Shown here: positions 6,679-17,394 of the stretch, in pieces
Position numbering within the stretch: position 1 is the stretch's first letter
Layout of the letters: each line of letters begins with the position of its first letter
Source: an uncultured Burkholderiales bacterium
GTDB taxonomy: Bacteria > Pseudomonadota > Gammaproteobacteria > Burkholderiales > Thiobacillaceae
Assembly: GCA_937949525.1 (NCBI GenBank)
Contig: CALEDT010000001.1
Coordinates: forward strand, 1-64,000
Length of the DNA: 64,000 bases
Direction: 5' to 3'
Notes under the pieces: model-generated
The model's input: only the letters and a program-made list of their open reading frames with translations
The model's database searches: none
Told to the model about the DNA's origin: nothing
Made by a program: the position numbers and the translations under genes

Positions 6679-8454
6679 ATGAGCACAGCCCAACGCGTCG
6701 TCGTCGATCCCATCACCCGCATCGAAGGCCATCTGCGCATCGAGGCGGAGACGGACGACAGCGGCAAGATCGTCAACGCCTATTCCGCCGGCACCATGGT
6801 GCGCGGCATCGAGATCATCCTCAGGGGACGCGATCCACGCGATGCCTGGGCCTTCGCCCAGCGTATCTGTGGCGTGTGCACGCTGGTGCACGGCATCGCC
6901 TCGGTGCGTGCGGTGGAGGACGCGCTGAAGTACGAGATTCCGGCCAACGCGCAACTCATCCGCAACCTGATGATCGCGGCACAGTACGTGCACGACCACG
7001 TCATGCACTTCTATCACCTGCACGCGCTCGACTGGGTGGATGTGGTGTCGGCGCTGAGCGCGGACCCCAAGGCCACGTCGGCGCTGGCGCAGAGCATCTC
7101 CAACTATCCCAAATCGTCACCGGGCTACTTCGCCGACGTGCAGAAGAAGGTCAAGACCTTCGTCGAACAGGGGCAGTTGGGTATCTTCGCCAATGCCTAC
7201 TGGGGCCATCCGGCGTACAAGCTGCCGCCGGAAGCCAACCTGATGGCGGTGGCACACTATCTGGAGGCGCTCGCCTGGCAGCGCGACGTGGTCAAGCTGC
7301 ACGCCATCTTCGGCGGCAAGAACCCGCACCCCAACTTCGTGGTCGGCGGCGTGCCCTCGGCCATCTCGGTGCAAACCGGCGGCGGACAGGGCAAGGGGCC
7401 GATGTTCCGCGGCGGCCAGGACGCCACCTCGCTGAACATGGTCGGCTTGCAGATCGTGCAGAACGTGATCAAGCAGATGCGCGACTTCGTCGATCAGGTG
7501 TACGTGCCGGACACACTGGCCATCGCCTCGTTCTACAAGGAATGGGGTGGCATGGGCGAGGGCCTGGGCAACTTCCTGACCTTCGGCGAGTTCCCGGCCA
7601 GGAGCATCTGGGACACCGAGTCGTTCATGATCCCGCGCGGCGCGATCCTGAATCGCGACCTGTCCACCGTCCACCCGGTCGACCTGTACGCCGACAACGA
7701 GGTGCAGGAATTCGTCAACCACTCCTGGTACAGGTACAGCGCCGGCGACGACGTCGGCCTGCACCCGCACAAGGGCGAGACCGAGTTCAACTACACCGGA
7801 CCGAAGCCGCCCTATGACCTGCTCGACGTCGAACAGAAGTATTCCTGGCTGAAGTCGCCGCGCTGGAAGGGCAACTCCATGGAGGTGGGGCCGTTGGCAC
7901 GCGTGCTGATGCTGTATGGCACGGGCCACAAGCAGACCCGGGAACTGGTGGACTTCACCCTCAAGCACCTAGACGTGCCGGTCGGCGCACTGTTCTCCAC
8001 GCTGGGGCGCACCGCCGCGCGCACGCTGGAAACCAAGATCATCGCCGACGCCATGCAGGGCTGGTACGACGACCTGATCGCCAACATCCGCGCCGGCGAC
8101 CTGCGCACCTTCAACGAGAAGCAGTGGGATCCGTCGACCTGGCCGAAGCGCGCGCTGGGCGTGGGCTTCATGGAGGCGCCGCGGGGCGCGTTGTCGCATT
8201 ACATCGTCATCGAGAACGGCCGCATCGCCAATTATCAGGCGGTGGTGCCCAGCACCTGGAACGCCGGCCCGCGCGATCCCAAGGGGGTGCCCGGCGCCTA
8301 TGAGGCGGCGTTGCAGCACAACCACGTGATGCACGACCCGCACAAGCCGATCGAGATCCTGCGCACCATCCACAGTTTCGATCCCTGCATCGCCTGTGCG
8401 GTGCACGTGACCGATCCGGATGGCGAGGAACTGGTGCAGGTGAAGGTCAAATAA
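6679..8454 (+). CDS. hynL: Isp-type [NiFe] hydrogenase large subunit
   Basis: The 591-residue catalytic subunit, which splits or makes H2 at its Ni-Fe site. The N-terminal ligand motif RICGVC supplies Cys64 and Cys67. The C-terminal motif DPCIACAVH supplies Cys570 and Cys573. Processing after His576 would release a 15-residue tail. VDPITRIEGHLR near the N-terminus is also typical of the family. All catalytic residues are present and the length is normal. A ggagg sequence precedes the ATG. Small and large genes are separated by isp1-isp2, which defines group 1e. The protein lacks its own signal peptide and would be co-exported with HynS. Confidence 0.97.
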   Translation: MSTAQRVVVDPITRIEGHLRIEAETDDSGKIVNAYSAGTMVRGIEIILRGRDPRDAWAFAQRICGVCTLVHGIASVRAVEDALKYEIPANAQLIRNLMIAAQYVHDHVMHFYHLHALDWVDVVSALSADPKATSALAQSISNYPKSSPGYFADVQKKVKTFVEQGQLGIFANAYWGHPAYKLPPEANLMAVAHYLEALAWQRDVVKLHAIFGGKNPHPNFVVGGVPSAISVQTGGGQGKGPMFRGGQDATSLNMVGLQIVQNVIKQMRDFVDQVYVPDTLAIASFYKEWGGMGEGLGNFLTFGEFPARSIWDTESFMIPRGAILNRDLSTVHPVDLYADNEVQEFVNHSWYRYSAGDDVGLHPHKGETEFNYTGPKPPYDLLDVEQKYSWLKSPRWKGNSMEVGPLARVLMLYGTGHKQTRELVDFTLKHLDVPVGALFSTLGRTAARTLETKIIADAMQGWYDDLIANIRAGDLRTFNEKQWDPSTWPKRALGVGFMEAPRGALSHYIVIENGRIANYQAVVPSTWNAGPRDPKGVPGAYEAALQHNHVMHDPHKPIEILRTIHSFDPCIACAVHVTDPDGEELVQVKVK

Positions 8455-8467
8455 GGAAGGGGAAGGG

Positions 8468-8486
8468 CGACGAAGCGTCGGGTTTT
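8468..8486 (+). terminator. Weak terminator-like hairpin between hydrogenase and V-ATPase operons
   Basis: cgacg-aag-cgtcg forms a five-pair stem followed by ggtttt. It lies in the only 60 bp separating hynL from the first ATPase gene. The stem is short and the T-run has four bases, so partial read-through is likely. This is a sequence-only inference. Confidence 0.3.
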
Positions 8487-8514
8487 CGCCTCGTCCCCTG
8501 ACGCCCACGCTGCC

Positions 8515-8832
8515 ATGGACGATCCACTCAAACGATTACTGGAAGCCGAGGCTCGGGCGCGCGCCATCATCGATGCCGCGAGCCAGGAGCGGCAGCGCCA
8601 GATCGAGGAGGCGCTGGCCAATGCGCACGAGGCCGAGGCGCGTTTCGAAGCCGGGCGCGCGGGCTTGCGTGCGCCGTTTCTGAGCGAGGCGCACAGCCGT
8701 GCCGAGCAGGCCGTGGCCGAGTTGGCCCGCAAGTACGAAGAGCGTCAGCGCAGCCTGCGCGATCTGGCTGCGCGTCATGAGCGGGAGGCGGTGGACGCCG
8801 CGTTGCATCTGCTGCTCGATCCCGCGCTTTGA
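8515..8832 (+). CDS. V-type ATPase peripheral-stalk subunit (G/H type)
   Basis: A 105-residue, strongly helical protein rich in Ala, Arg and Glu with heptad-like spacing throughout, as expected of the coiled-coil G/H subunit that pairs with subunit E in the peripheral stalk. Sequence in this family is poorly conserved. The call therefore rests on composition, length, and position as first gene of the complete V-type ATPase operon. Together with subunit E it would hold the A3B3 head against subunit I. The next gene starts 25 bp downstream. Confidence 0.75.
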   Translation: MDDPLKRLLEAEARARAIIDAASQERQRQIEEALANAHEAEARFEAGRAGLRAPFLSEAHSRAEQAVAELARKYEERQRSLRDLAARHEREAVDAALHLLLDPAL

Positions 8833-8856
8833 TCGCCCACGCCGGCCGAGGACGCG

Positions 8857-9885
8857 ATGTCGGCCTATCTCAACACCCGGGTCAGCCTGTTCAGCGGCCG
8901 GCTGTGGCATGCCGAGGATTATGACGCGCTGATGCAGGTGGCCGACGAGGACATCGGCGATGCCCTGAACCGGCGCGGCCTGCCACAACTGGCGCGGGGA
9001 TTCGACAACCGTGATCCGCTGTCGCTGGAGCAGCGCATCATCGCCGAGGTGCTGGACGAGACGCGCGTGCTGTTGCGCCCGCTGCACGGCGCCGAGCGGG
9101 CATTCCTGATCTACTGGACCGAGCGTTTCGAGGTCACCAACCTGAAGACGCTGCTGCGCGGCAAGATGACCGGCGAACGGCCGGCGGCGCTGCTGGCGCG
9201 GCTGACGCCGATGGGCGCTTTCGGCCGTCTCGACGCGCAGACGCTGGCCCATGCCGAGGATGTCGTCGAACTGCTGCGGCGTCTGGAGGCGGGGCCGTAT
9301 GCCGGCATCGTGCGTCAGGCACGGCGTGCGTTCGAGGACAGCCGCGATCCGTTCATGCTCGACGCCGCGCTCGACCGGCACTATTACGAAGGTCTGGTCC
9401 GGCGGGCGCAGCCGCTGGAGGACGCACTGGGCGCGCCCATGCGCAAGCTGATGGGGGCCTTGATCGACCGCATCAACCTGGTCTGGCTGCTGCGCTATCG
9501 CTTCAACTATAACCTGCCGCCGGCGCAGGTGTATTTCCTGCTGGTGGCCTCGCGCTATGCCCTGCCGTCGGCGATGCTGCGCGAGCTGGCGGCGCTGGGC
9601 AGCTTCGACGCGGTGCTGGGGGCGTTGCCGGCGCCGATGCGTGCGCGTCTGGCCGATACCACCGACATCGCCGCGCTGTTCGCACGCATGGACGGTTCGG
9701 CCGCCGAGCTGGCCGGGCGCATCCTGCGTTCCGGGGCGCCGCCGCTGGCGCGCGCCTTCGCCTATCTGCTGTTGCGCGAGCGCGATCTGCGTGCCGTGCG
9801 CGCCATCCTGCGCGGACGTCATCTGGGTCTGCCGGCGGACGACATCCGCCTGGCGATCGCCCATGATCCCGGAGGCAACGCCTGA
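8857..9885 (+). CDS. ntpC: V-type ATPase subunit C (AC39/V0d family)
   Basis: A 342-residue, almost entirely helical protein of the V0d/AC39 family, the funnel-shaped socket that joins the central rotor shaft to the membrane c-ring. Family-like segments include MSAYLNTRVS at the start, ERFEVTNLKTLLR near residue 90 and the central RINLVWLLRYRFNYNL. Its stop overlaps the ATG of subunit I by one base (TGATG), so the two are translationally coupled. Length is in the normal range. Confidence 0.88.
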   Translation: MSAYLNTRVSLFSGRLWHAEDYDALMQVADEDIGDALNRRGLPQLARGFDNRDPLSLEQRIIAEVLDETRVLLRPLHGAERAFLIYWTERFEVTNLKTLLRGKMTGERPAALLARLTPMGAFGRLDAQTLAHAEDVVELLRRLEAGPYAGIVRQARRAFEDSRDPFMLDAALDRHYYEGLVRRAQPLEDALGAPMRKLMGALIDRINLVWLLRYRFNYNLPPAQVYFLLVASRYALPSAMLRELAALGSFDAVLGALPAPMRARLADTTDIAALFARMDGSAAELAGRILRSGAPPLARAFAYLLLRERDLRAVRAILRGRHLGLPADDIRLAIAHDPGGNA

Positions 9886-11771
9886 TGTTCCGCGCCGAAC
9901 CGCTCTACCGCGTGCAGATCATGGTGCTGGCCAGCGAGGCTCAGGACATGGCGCTGGAGCTGGCACGCTTCGGCGTGTTCAGCCCGGCGCGCTTCGAGGA
10001 TCAGACGCTGCCCGAGAACCCTGCCGACGCCTACCGCGAAGCCTGGCTGGAGGCGGAGTCGCGGCTGGCCAAGCTGGCGGAGCGGTGCGGCCTCACCGAG
10101 CCGCCGGAAGTGCCGGCGGATGCGGTGCCGCCGTCGCTCACCGATCTGATCGGCCTGAACAACTGGCTCGGCAACGTGTGGAGCACCTGTCTGTCCGCGA
10201 CCGAGAGCGAAACCCGCATCCAGGAAGAGCTGCGCCATCTCGATGCGCTGGAGGAGACGCTGGACAAGCTGGCCCGGCTGGATGTCGACCTGGCGCACCT
10301 GCTGCGCGCCGACGGTCTGCTGGCGGTGCACATCGGCAGCCTGCCCAGCGCGGCGGTGAAGCGCGTGACCGAGGCGCTGGCCATGACCGGCTCGCTGGTG
10401 TCGTTGTTCGACCACGTCGGCGACCAGACCTACGCGGTGATCGCCGGGCCGCGCGAACGGGACGCCGAGGTGCGCGGCGTGCTGGCCCAGGCCGGCTGGC
10501 GGGAACTGCCGGTGCCGGTGGAACTGCGTACCCATCCCGACGCCGCGCGCGCGTGGCTGGCGCAGATGCGGCGTGAGGTGGAGGCGCGCTCCGGCGCGGA
10601 GTGCGCGGCGATCGACGCCCTGCGCGCCCAGTTCCGGCCGCGTCTGGAGGGCGCGCGCCTGAGCCTGATCCTGGCGCGCCCGCTGGCTGAGGCGGCGCTG
10701 GTGGGCGTGCGCGGCCGCGGCGGGCTGGCCTGCCTGACCGGCTGGATACCGCGACGCCAGTTGGAGGCGCTGCGCAGCGCGCTGGACGCGCGCTTCCACG
10801 GCCGCTACTGGCTGCAAACCGCGGAGCCGGCCCGGCATGAGGCGAGCAAGGTGCCGTCCCTGGTACGGCATCCCGCCTGGTTGCGGCCGTTCGCGCCGCT
10901 GGTCAAGGCTTACGGCGTGCCGCGCTACGGCGAGTTCGATCCGACCCTGCCGTTCGCCTTCACCTATCTGTTGTTGTTCGGCGCCATGTTCGGCGACATC
11001 GGCCACGGTGGCGTGATCCTGTTGCTGGCAGTGGCGCTGCGGCGTTTCCTCGGCCGCTTCGTCTGGGTGGGCGTCAGCGCCGGTGCGGTGTCCATGCTGT
11101 TCGGCCTGCTGTACGGCAGCGTGTTCGGCTATGAGGATCTGTTCGAGCCGGTCTGGCTGTCGCCGCTGCATCATCCGACGCATGTATTGACGCTGGCAGT
11201 GACGTTCGGCGTCGGCTTCATCAGCCTGACGCTGTTGATCAATGCGCGCAACCGCCTGGTGGCGGGTCAGGGGGCGCATGCCCTGTTCGATTCCGGCGGC
11301 CTGGCCGGGCTGGTGTTCTATCTCGGCGCGGTGGCCGGTCTGGCCAGTCTGGCCGGCGCGCTGGACCTGGCCACGCCGGCATGGAGCGTGGCGGCGATCG
11401 GGCTGGTCACGGTGGTGGTCTACAAGTGGGCGGAGTCCCATGCCGGGCTGGGCGAACGCATACTGGTGACGCTGATCGAGGCGCTGGAGACCGGCATCAA
11501 CCTGTTCGCCAACACGCTGTCGTTCATGCGCGTGGCGGCGTTCAGCCTCAACCACGTGGCACTGGCGCTGGCCGTGTTCACGCTGGCGCAGGGTCTGTCA
11601 TTCGCCGGGCACTGGATCACCATCGTGCTCGGCAACGTCGTCATCATCGTGCTGGAGGGCGCCATCGTCGCCATCCAGGCGCTGCGTCTGATGTACTACG
11701 AGGGTTTCTCGCGCTTCTACAGCGGTGACGGCCGTGAATTCGTGCCGTTGCGGCTGGTCGGGGCCAAATGA
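9885..11771 (+). CDS. ntpI: V-type ATPase subunit I (membrane stator, ion channel)
   Basis: A 628-residue two-part protein. About the first 340 residues are soluble and helical and should bind the peripheral stalks. The C-terminal half carries about seven to eight membrane helices starting near FAFTYLLLFGAMFGDIGHGG, the most recognisable motif of V0a/subunit I. This half forms the ion half-channels against the proteolipid ring. TLSFMRVAAFSLNH near the C-terminus matches the functionally important Arg-containing helix region. It lies between subunits C and K, as expected for a membrane-sector gene. Confidence 0.95.
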   Translation: MFRAEPLYRVQIMVLASEAQDMALELARFGVFSPARFEDQTLPENPADAYREAWLEAESRLAKLAERCGLTEPPEVPADAVPPSLTDLIGLNNWLGNVWSTCLSATESETRIQEELRHLDALEETLDKLARLDVDLAHLLRADGLLAVHIGSLPSAAVKRVTEALAMTGSLVSLFDHVGDQTYAVIAGPRERDAEVRGVLAQAGWRELPVPVELRTHPDAARAWLAQMRREVEARSGAECAAIDALRAQFRPRLEGARLSLILARPLAEAALVGVRGRGGLACLTGWIPRRQLEALRSALDARFHGRYWLQTAEPARHEASKVPSLVRHPAWLRPFAPLVKAYGVPRYGEFDPTLPFAFTYLLLFGAMFGDIGHGGVILLLAVALRRFLGRFVWVGVSAGAVSMLFGLLYGSVFGYEDLFEPVWLSPLHHPTHVLTLAVTFGVGFISLTLLINARNRLVAGQGAHALFDSGGLAGLVFYLGAVAGLASLAGALDLATPAWSVAAIGLVTVVVYKWAESHAGLGERILVTLIEALETGINLFANTLSFMRVAAFSLNHVALALAVFTLAQGLSFAGHWITIVLGNVVIIVLEGAIVAIQALRLMYYEGFSRFYSGDGREFVPLRLVGAK

Positions 11772-11813
11772 TCTGCGCGATCGCGGTTTGGGTGTGTCTT
11801 ACAGGAGAAGAAC

Positions 11814-12254
11814 ATGAGTGGGCTCATTGCATTGTTGGGTTTGTCGGTCGTCGCCACCATTGCCGCCGGCGTGTGGCTGGAACTGCGGCCGCGCCGTCTG
11901 CCCTCGCCGGCGTGGCTCAAGGGCGGGCTGCTGGCCAATCTGCTGCTGTTCGGCCTGGCGTTGGCCGGCACCCTGTTGCTGGGTGTGCAGGAAGTGCTGG
12001 CGGCGGCACCGGAGGCGGGCGGTGCCGTGGAGATATCCATCGGCACCGGTCTGGCGCTGATCGGCGTCGGCCTGCCCACTGCGCTGGCCGCCATCGGCGC
12101 GGGCATCGCGCTGGGGCCGGTGGGTTCGGCGGCGCTGGCGGTGATCGCGGAAAAGCCGGAGATGTTCGGCCGCACGCTGATCTACATGGGCCTGGCCGAA
12201 GGCATCGCGATCTACGGTCTGGTCATGTCCATCCTGCTGTTGGGCAAGGTGTGA
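11814..12254 (+). CDS. ntpK: V-type ATPase proteolipid subunit K
   Basis: A 146-residue, very hydrophobic protein with about four membrane helices. It forms the rotor ring that carries the transported ion. The C-terminal hairpin is a clear c-type unit, ending GLAEGIAIYGL with the ion-binding Glu. The linker AEKPEMFGR between the last two helices is also typical. The first two helices look less like a second c-unit and contain no equivalent membrane carboxylate, giving one binding site per four helices. Whether it carries H+ or Na+ cannot be settled by eye. A strong site (aggagaag) precedes the ATG. Confidence 0.92.
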   Translation: MSGLIALLGLSVVATIAAGVWLELRPRRLPSPAWLKGGLLANLLLFGLALAGTLLLGVQEVLAAAPEAGGAVEISIGTGLALIGVGLPTALAAIGAGIALGPVGSAALAVIAEKPEMFGRTLIYMGLAEGIAIYGLVMSILLLGKV

Positions 12255-12285
12255 TGGCTGGATGTCGGGTTCGGGAGATGCGGTC

Positions 12286-12630
12286 ATGACACGCGAGACC
12301 AGTGCGCCGAGCGCCGGCGCGCGCCTGGTGGTGCTGGGCAGTGCCGGACTGACCGAGGGTTTCAGCCTGATCGGCGCCGAGGTGCATACCGATGCCGATG
12401 CCGCCAAGGTCGAGGACGTGCTGGCGCGCCTGGTCAAGGACAACGCCGAGGCGCTGGTGCTGCTGGAATCGCATCTGGCCCATGCCGGCGGCGCCACGCT
12501 CGACCGGCTGCGTAACGAGGGCGGCCGTATCGTCGTCACCGAATTGCCTCCGTTGGCCGCACCACGTGACTACAGCCCGGCGGTGGACGACGTGGTGCGC
12601 GCGGTGCTGGGGCCGGAGGCCATGAAGTGA
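12286..12630 (+). CDS. V-type ATPase subunit F
   Basis: A 114-residue small alpha/beta protein fitting subunit F of the central shaft. It has an N-terminal strand LVVLGSAGLTEGFSLIGAEV, a central LVLLES strand and IVVTELPP near residue 88. Subunit F binds subunit D and can adjust ATPase activity. I use the ATG at 12286, preceded by gggaga at about eight bases, over an in-frame ATG at 12262. It follows subunit K within the operon. Confidence 0.85.
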   Translation: MTRETSAPSAGARLVVLGSAGLTEGFSLIGAEVHTDADAAKVEDVLARLVKDNAEALVLLESHLAHAGGATLDRLRNEGGRIVVTELPPLAAPRDYSPAVDDVVRAVLGPEAMK

Positions 12631-12694
12631 GCGGGTGGCCGGCGCGCCGGTGCCCGGTGGTGACGCACGCTTGACGCGCGCTTTGGAGAAGCAC

Positions 12695-13345
12695 ATGGAA
12701 GCGGAAGCACAAGTCAGCCAACTGGAGCAGGCGCTGTTGCGTCAGGCCGAAACCCTGGCGCGCGAACATCTGCACAATGCGGAATCGGCGCGCTTGCGCA
12801 TCGCCAACGAGACGGCGGAACGTCTGAAACTGCTGGAGGAGCGCGAGATCCTCAGCGCCAAGGCGGAAGCGGAACGGCTGGTGCGGCGCCATACGCAGGC
12901 GGCGGAGACCCGTCTGGCCGGTGAGCTGGACCGCATGCGCTGGGCGCTGACCGAGGCCACGCTGGCCCAGGTGCGCGTGGCGTTCCAGGCCTTGGTCAGG
13001 GATGACGCGCGCTATCTGGCGGTGCTGGAGGACTGGCTGGCCGCTGCCGCCCGCGCCTTGCCCGAGGGCGACCTGGTGGTGGAGGCGCGCGCCGAGGATC
13101 AGCCGCTGCTACGGCCGGTCTGGGACGAGTTGTGCCGGCGCGCGGCACCCGGACGCAGCGTGGCATTGCAGGTGCTGGAACAGGCCAGCGAGGGCGGCCT
13201 GCGCGTGTGCACCGCCGACGGTCGGGCACGCCTGGATCAGACCTTCGAGGCGCGCAGCGCGCGCCTGGCCGAAGAACTGGCGCGCGTGGCCATGGAACGG
13301 CTGTTCGCCAGCGCGCCCGATCTGGGAACGCTGGTGTATGGGTGA
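12695..13345 (+). CDS. ntpE: V-type ATPase peripheral-stalk subunit E
   Basis: A 216-residue protein with a long N-terminal coiled coil (about residues 1-100, rich in Glu, Ala, Arg and Leu) and a globular C-terminal domain ending ARLAEELARVAMERLF. This is the subunit E design. It pairs with the G/H-type protein encoded by the first gene of the operon. The ATG at 12695 has ggag seven bases upstream and is preferred to the in-frame GTG at 12635. The next gene, subunit A, starts about 50 bp downstream. Confidence 0.85.
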   Translation: MEAEAQVSQLEQALLRQAETLAREHLHNAESARLRIANETAERLKLLEEREILSAKAEAERLVRRHTQAAETRLAGELDRMRWALTEATLAQVRVAFQALVRDDARYLAVLEDWLAAAARALPEGDLVVEARAEDQPLLRPVWDELCRRAAPGRSVALQVLEQASEGGLRVCTADGRARLDQTFEARSARLAEELARVAMERLFASAPDLGTLVYG

Positions 13346-13398
13346 GGGATAGGGCAACGGCAACCCGGATTCGTGGTCCGGGAACGCAGGGAACGCAA

Positions 13399-15197
<1,799 letters not shown>

Positions 15198-15201
<4 letters not shown>

Positions 15202-16586
15202 AGAACATCGAATTCCGTACCGCCGCCTCCGCCCAGGGCGGTCTGGTGGTGATGGCCGGGGTGCCCGGCGTTTCGGCCGGTTCGCGCGTGTCGCTGCGCG
15301 ACCACATGGGGCGTCTGCGCAACGGTCTGGTGATCCGTTCGGCGGACGATGCCGTGCTGGTGGAAGTGTTCGAAGGCACGGACGAACTGGACTTGGAGCG
15401 CACCTGGGTGCGCTTTCTCGACGAGCCGTTCCGGCTGCCGGTGTCGCGCGACATCATGGGCCGCGTGTTCAACGGCGCCGGCCAGCCGCGCGACGGCCGA
15501 CCGCCGATCATTTCCGCCGACCGCCGCGACGTCAACGGCGAGCCGCTCAATCCGGCGGCGCGCGCCTATCCGCGGGAATTCATCCAGACCGGCATTTCCG
15601 CCATCGACGGCATGAATGCGCTGACGCGCGGCCAGAAGCTGCCGGTGTTCTCCGGCGGCGGCCTGCCGCACAACCGCGTCGCCGCGCAGATCGTGCGTCA
15701 GGCCAAGCTGTTGGGCGAGGATGCCGCCGAGTTCGTCGTGGTGTTCGCGGCATTCGGCGCCTCGCATGCCGACGCCCGCTTCTTCCAGGAGAGCTTCGAA
15801 GACAGCGGCGTGCTCAACAAGGTGGTGATGTTCCTGAACCTGGCCGACGAGCCGGTGATCGAGCGCCTGCTGACGCCACGCGCCGCGCTCACCGCCGCCG
15901 AGTATCTGGCCTTCGACCTGGATTACCACGTGCTGGTGGTGATGACCGACATGACCGCCTACGCCGAGGCGCTGCGCGAAGTGGCGGTGCTGCGCGGCGA
16001 CGTGCCGGCGCGCAAGGGCTATCCCGGCTATCTGTATTCCGATCTGGCGGAGATCTATGAGCGTGCCGGCCGCATCAAGCACCGGCGCGGCTCCATCACC
16101 ATGATCCCGGTGCTGTCCATGCCCTCGGACGACATCACCCACCCGATTCCCGATCTGACCGGCTACATCACCGAGGGGCAGATCGTGCTGTCGCGCGAAC
16201 TGGCCAACCAGGGCGTGTACCCGCCGGTGGCGGTGCTGCCGTCGCTGTCGCGCCTGATGAAGGATGGCGTGGGCAAGAACTTCACGCGCGAGGACCACCC
16301 CCACGTCGCCAGCCAGTTGTTCGCCAGCTATGCCAAAGCGCTGGAGGTACGTGGACTGGCGGCCATCATCGGCGCCGAGGAATTGTCCGAGGGCGACCGC
16401 CGCTACCTGCGCTTCGCCGAGCAGTTCGAGCGCCGCTTCATCGGCCAGGGCGAGGACGAGGACCGCAGCGTGTTCGAGACGCTCAACCTGGCCTGGGATC
16501 TGCTGTCCATGCTGCCGCCGGAAGCGCTGATCCGCGTCAGCGAGGATGAACTGGCCAAGTACCACAAGTGGCAGGGGGCCGAATGA
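15198..16586 (+). CDS. ntpB: V-type ATPase regulatory subunit B
   Basis: A 462-residue non-catalytic nucleotide-binding subunit that alternates with subunit A in the hexameric head. Where subunit A has a P-loop, this protein has FSGGGLPHNRVAAQI, the degenerate version typical of subunit B. IQTGISAIDGMNALTRGQKLP, shortened here, lies just before it. SMPSDDITHPIPDLTGYITEG is the expected C-terminal landmark region (quoted in part: PSDDITHPIPDLTGY). It starts on the subunit A stop (ATGA) and ends on the subunit D start (ATGA). Length is normal. Confidence 0.97.
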
Positions 16587-17203
16587 AGAGCCGCCTGTCC
16601 GTCCCCCCTACCAAGAGCGCACTGTTGCAGGTCGGGCGCCAGGTGCGCTTCCTGGAACAGGGGCGCGAGATGCTGGAGAAGAAGCGCGATCTGCTCACGC
16701 GCCTGGTGTACGAGCGTCTGGCTCAGTATCGCGCCTTGCGCGCGCAGACCGTGCGCGAACTGGCTGAGGCCTATCACTGGCTGGGCATCGTGCAGATGCG
16801 CATGGGCGGGCAGATGCTGCGCCAGGCGTCGGTGGGTCTGAGGCCGGCGGTGGCGCTCAAGGTGGTGGCCCGCTCCAGCGTCGGCGTGGAGTATCCCAGT
16901 GTATCGGCGGAACCCCTGCCGTTGCAGCCGGTGGGCCTGATGTGGACCGATGTCAGCTTCGACGAGGCGCGCATGCGTCTGCGCCAGCTCACGGTCACGC
17001 TGGCGCGCCTGGGCGAGGCGGAGAACGCGCTGTGGCGGCTGCTGGCCGCCAGCCGGAAGACGCAGAAACGGGTCAATGCGCTGAAATACAACATCATTCC
17101 GCGCTATCAGGCGACCGTGCGTCACATCCGCGCCGCGCTGGAGGAGGACGAGCGCAACACGCTGTTCCAGATCAAGGTGTTGCGCGCCAGGGCGCAAGGC
17201 TGA
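16583..17203 (+). CDS. ntpD: V-type ATPase central-shaft subunit D
   Basis: A 206-residue helical protein with the antiparallel coiled coil of subunit D, the rotor axle inside the A3B3 head. Diagnostic segments are PPTKSALL near the N-terminus, LEQGREMLEKKRDLL, and the C-terminal TQKRVNALKYNIIPRY, one of the best conserved parts of the family. The start overlaps subunit B by four bases. It is the last gene of the operon. The order is G/H-C-I-K-F-E-A-B-D, so the enzyme appears complete. Confidence 0.95.
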   Translation: MKSRLSVPPTKSALLQVGRQVRFLEQGREMLEKKRDLLTRLVYERLAQYRALRAQTVRELAEAYHWLGIVQMRMGGQMLRQASVGLRPAVALKVVARSSVGVEYPSVSAEPLPLQPVGLMWTDVSFDEARMRLRQLTVTLARLGEAENALWRLLAASRKTQKRVNALKYNIIPRYQATVRHIRAALEEDERNTLFQIKVLRARAQG

Positions 17204-17225
17204 GTCGATGCCGATGCGCCAAAGC

Positions 17226-17255
17226 ACGACGGCCTGCATCGCTGCAGGCCGTCGT
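17226..17255. terminator. Hairpin between V-ATPase operon and tRNA pair
   Basis: A perfect 13-pair inverted repeat, acgacggcctgca-tcgc-tgcaggccgtcgt, sits between the end of subunit D (plus strand) and the 3' end of tRNA-Cys (minus strand). Only short T-rich sequence follows on either side (gctttgg), so termination may be inefficient or factor-dependent. Its position serves both converging transcripts. Confidence 0.55.
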
Positions 17256-17262
17256 CAGGCTT

Positions 17263-17336
17263 TGGAGGCGCGTGCCGGAGTCGAACCGACCTTCACGGAT
17301 TTGCAATCCGGTGCATAACCGCTTTGCTAACGCGCC
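17263..17336 (-). tRNA. cysT: tRNA-Cys(GCA)
   Basis: The minus strand reads a 74-nt tRNA. It begins GGCGCGTTAGCAAAGCGG, has TTGCAAA in the anticodon loop (anticodon GCA) and GGTTCGACTCC in the T arm, and ends GCGCC-TCCA with an encoded CCA. It closely resembles the enterobacterial cysteine tRNA. The top pair of the anticodon stem appears to be a C/U mismatch. It follows tRNA-Gly, giving the conserved pgsA-glyW-cysT order. Confidence 0.95.
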
Positions 17337-17364
17337 GTGGCAAATCGTACTTTCGAAAGACAAA

Positions 17365-17388
17365 GGGGAAAGCTTGACGGCTTTCCCC
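17365..17388. other. Hairpin in the spacer between the two tRNA genes
   Basis: ggggaaagc-ttgacg-gctttcccc is a perfect nine-pair inverted repeat in the 58-bp spacer between tRNA-Gly and tRNA-Cys. In a shared precursor it could be a processing signal for RNase entry, or a partial terminator. No T-run follows on the minus strand. Confidence 0.45.
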
Positions 17389-17394
17389 GGAAGC

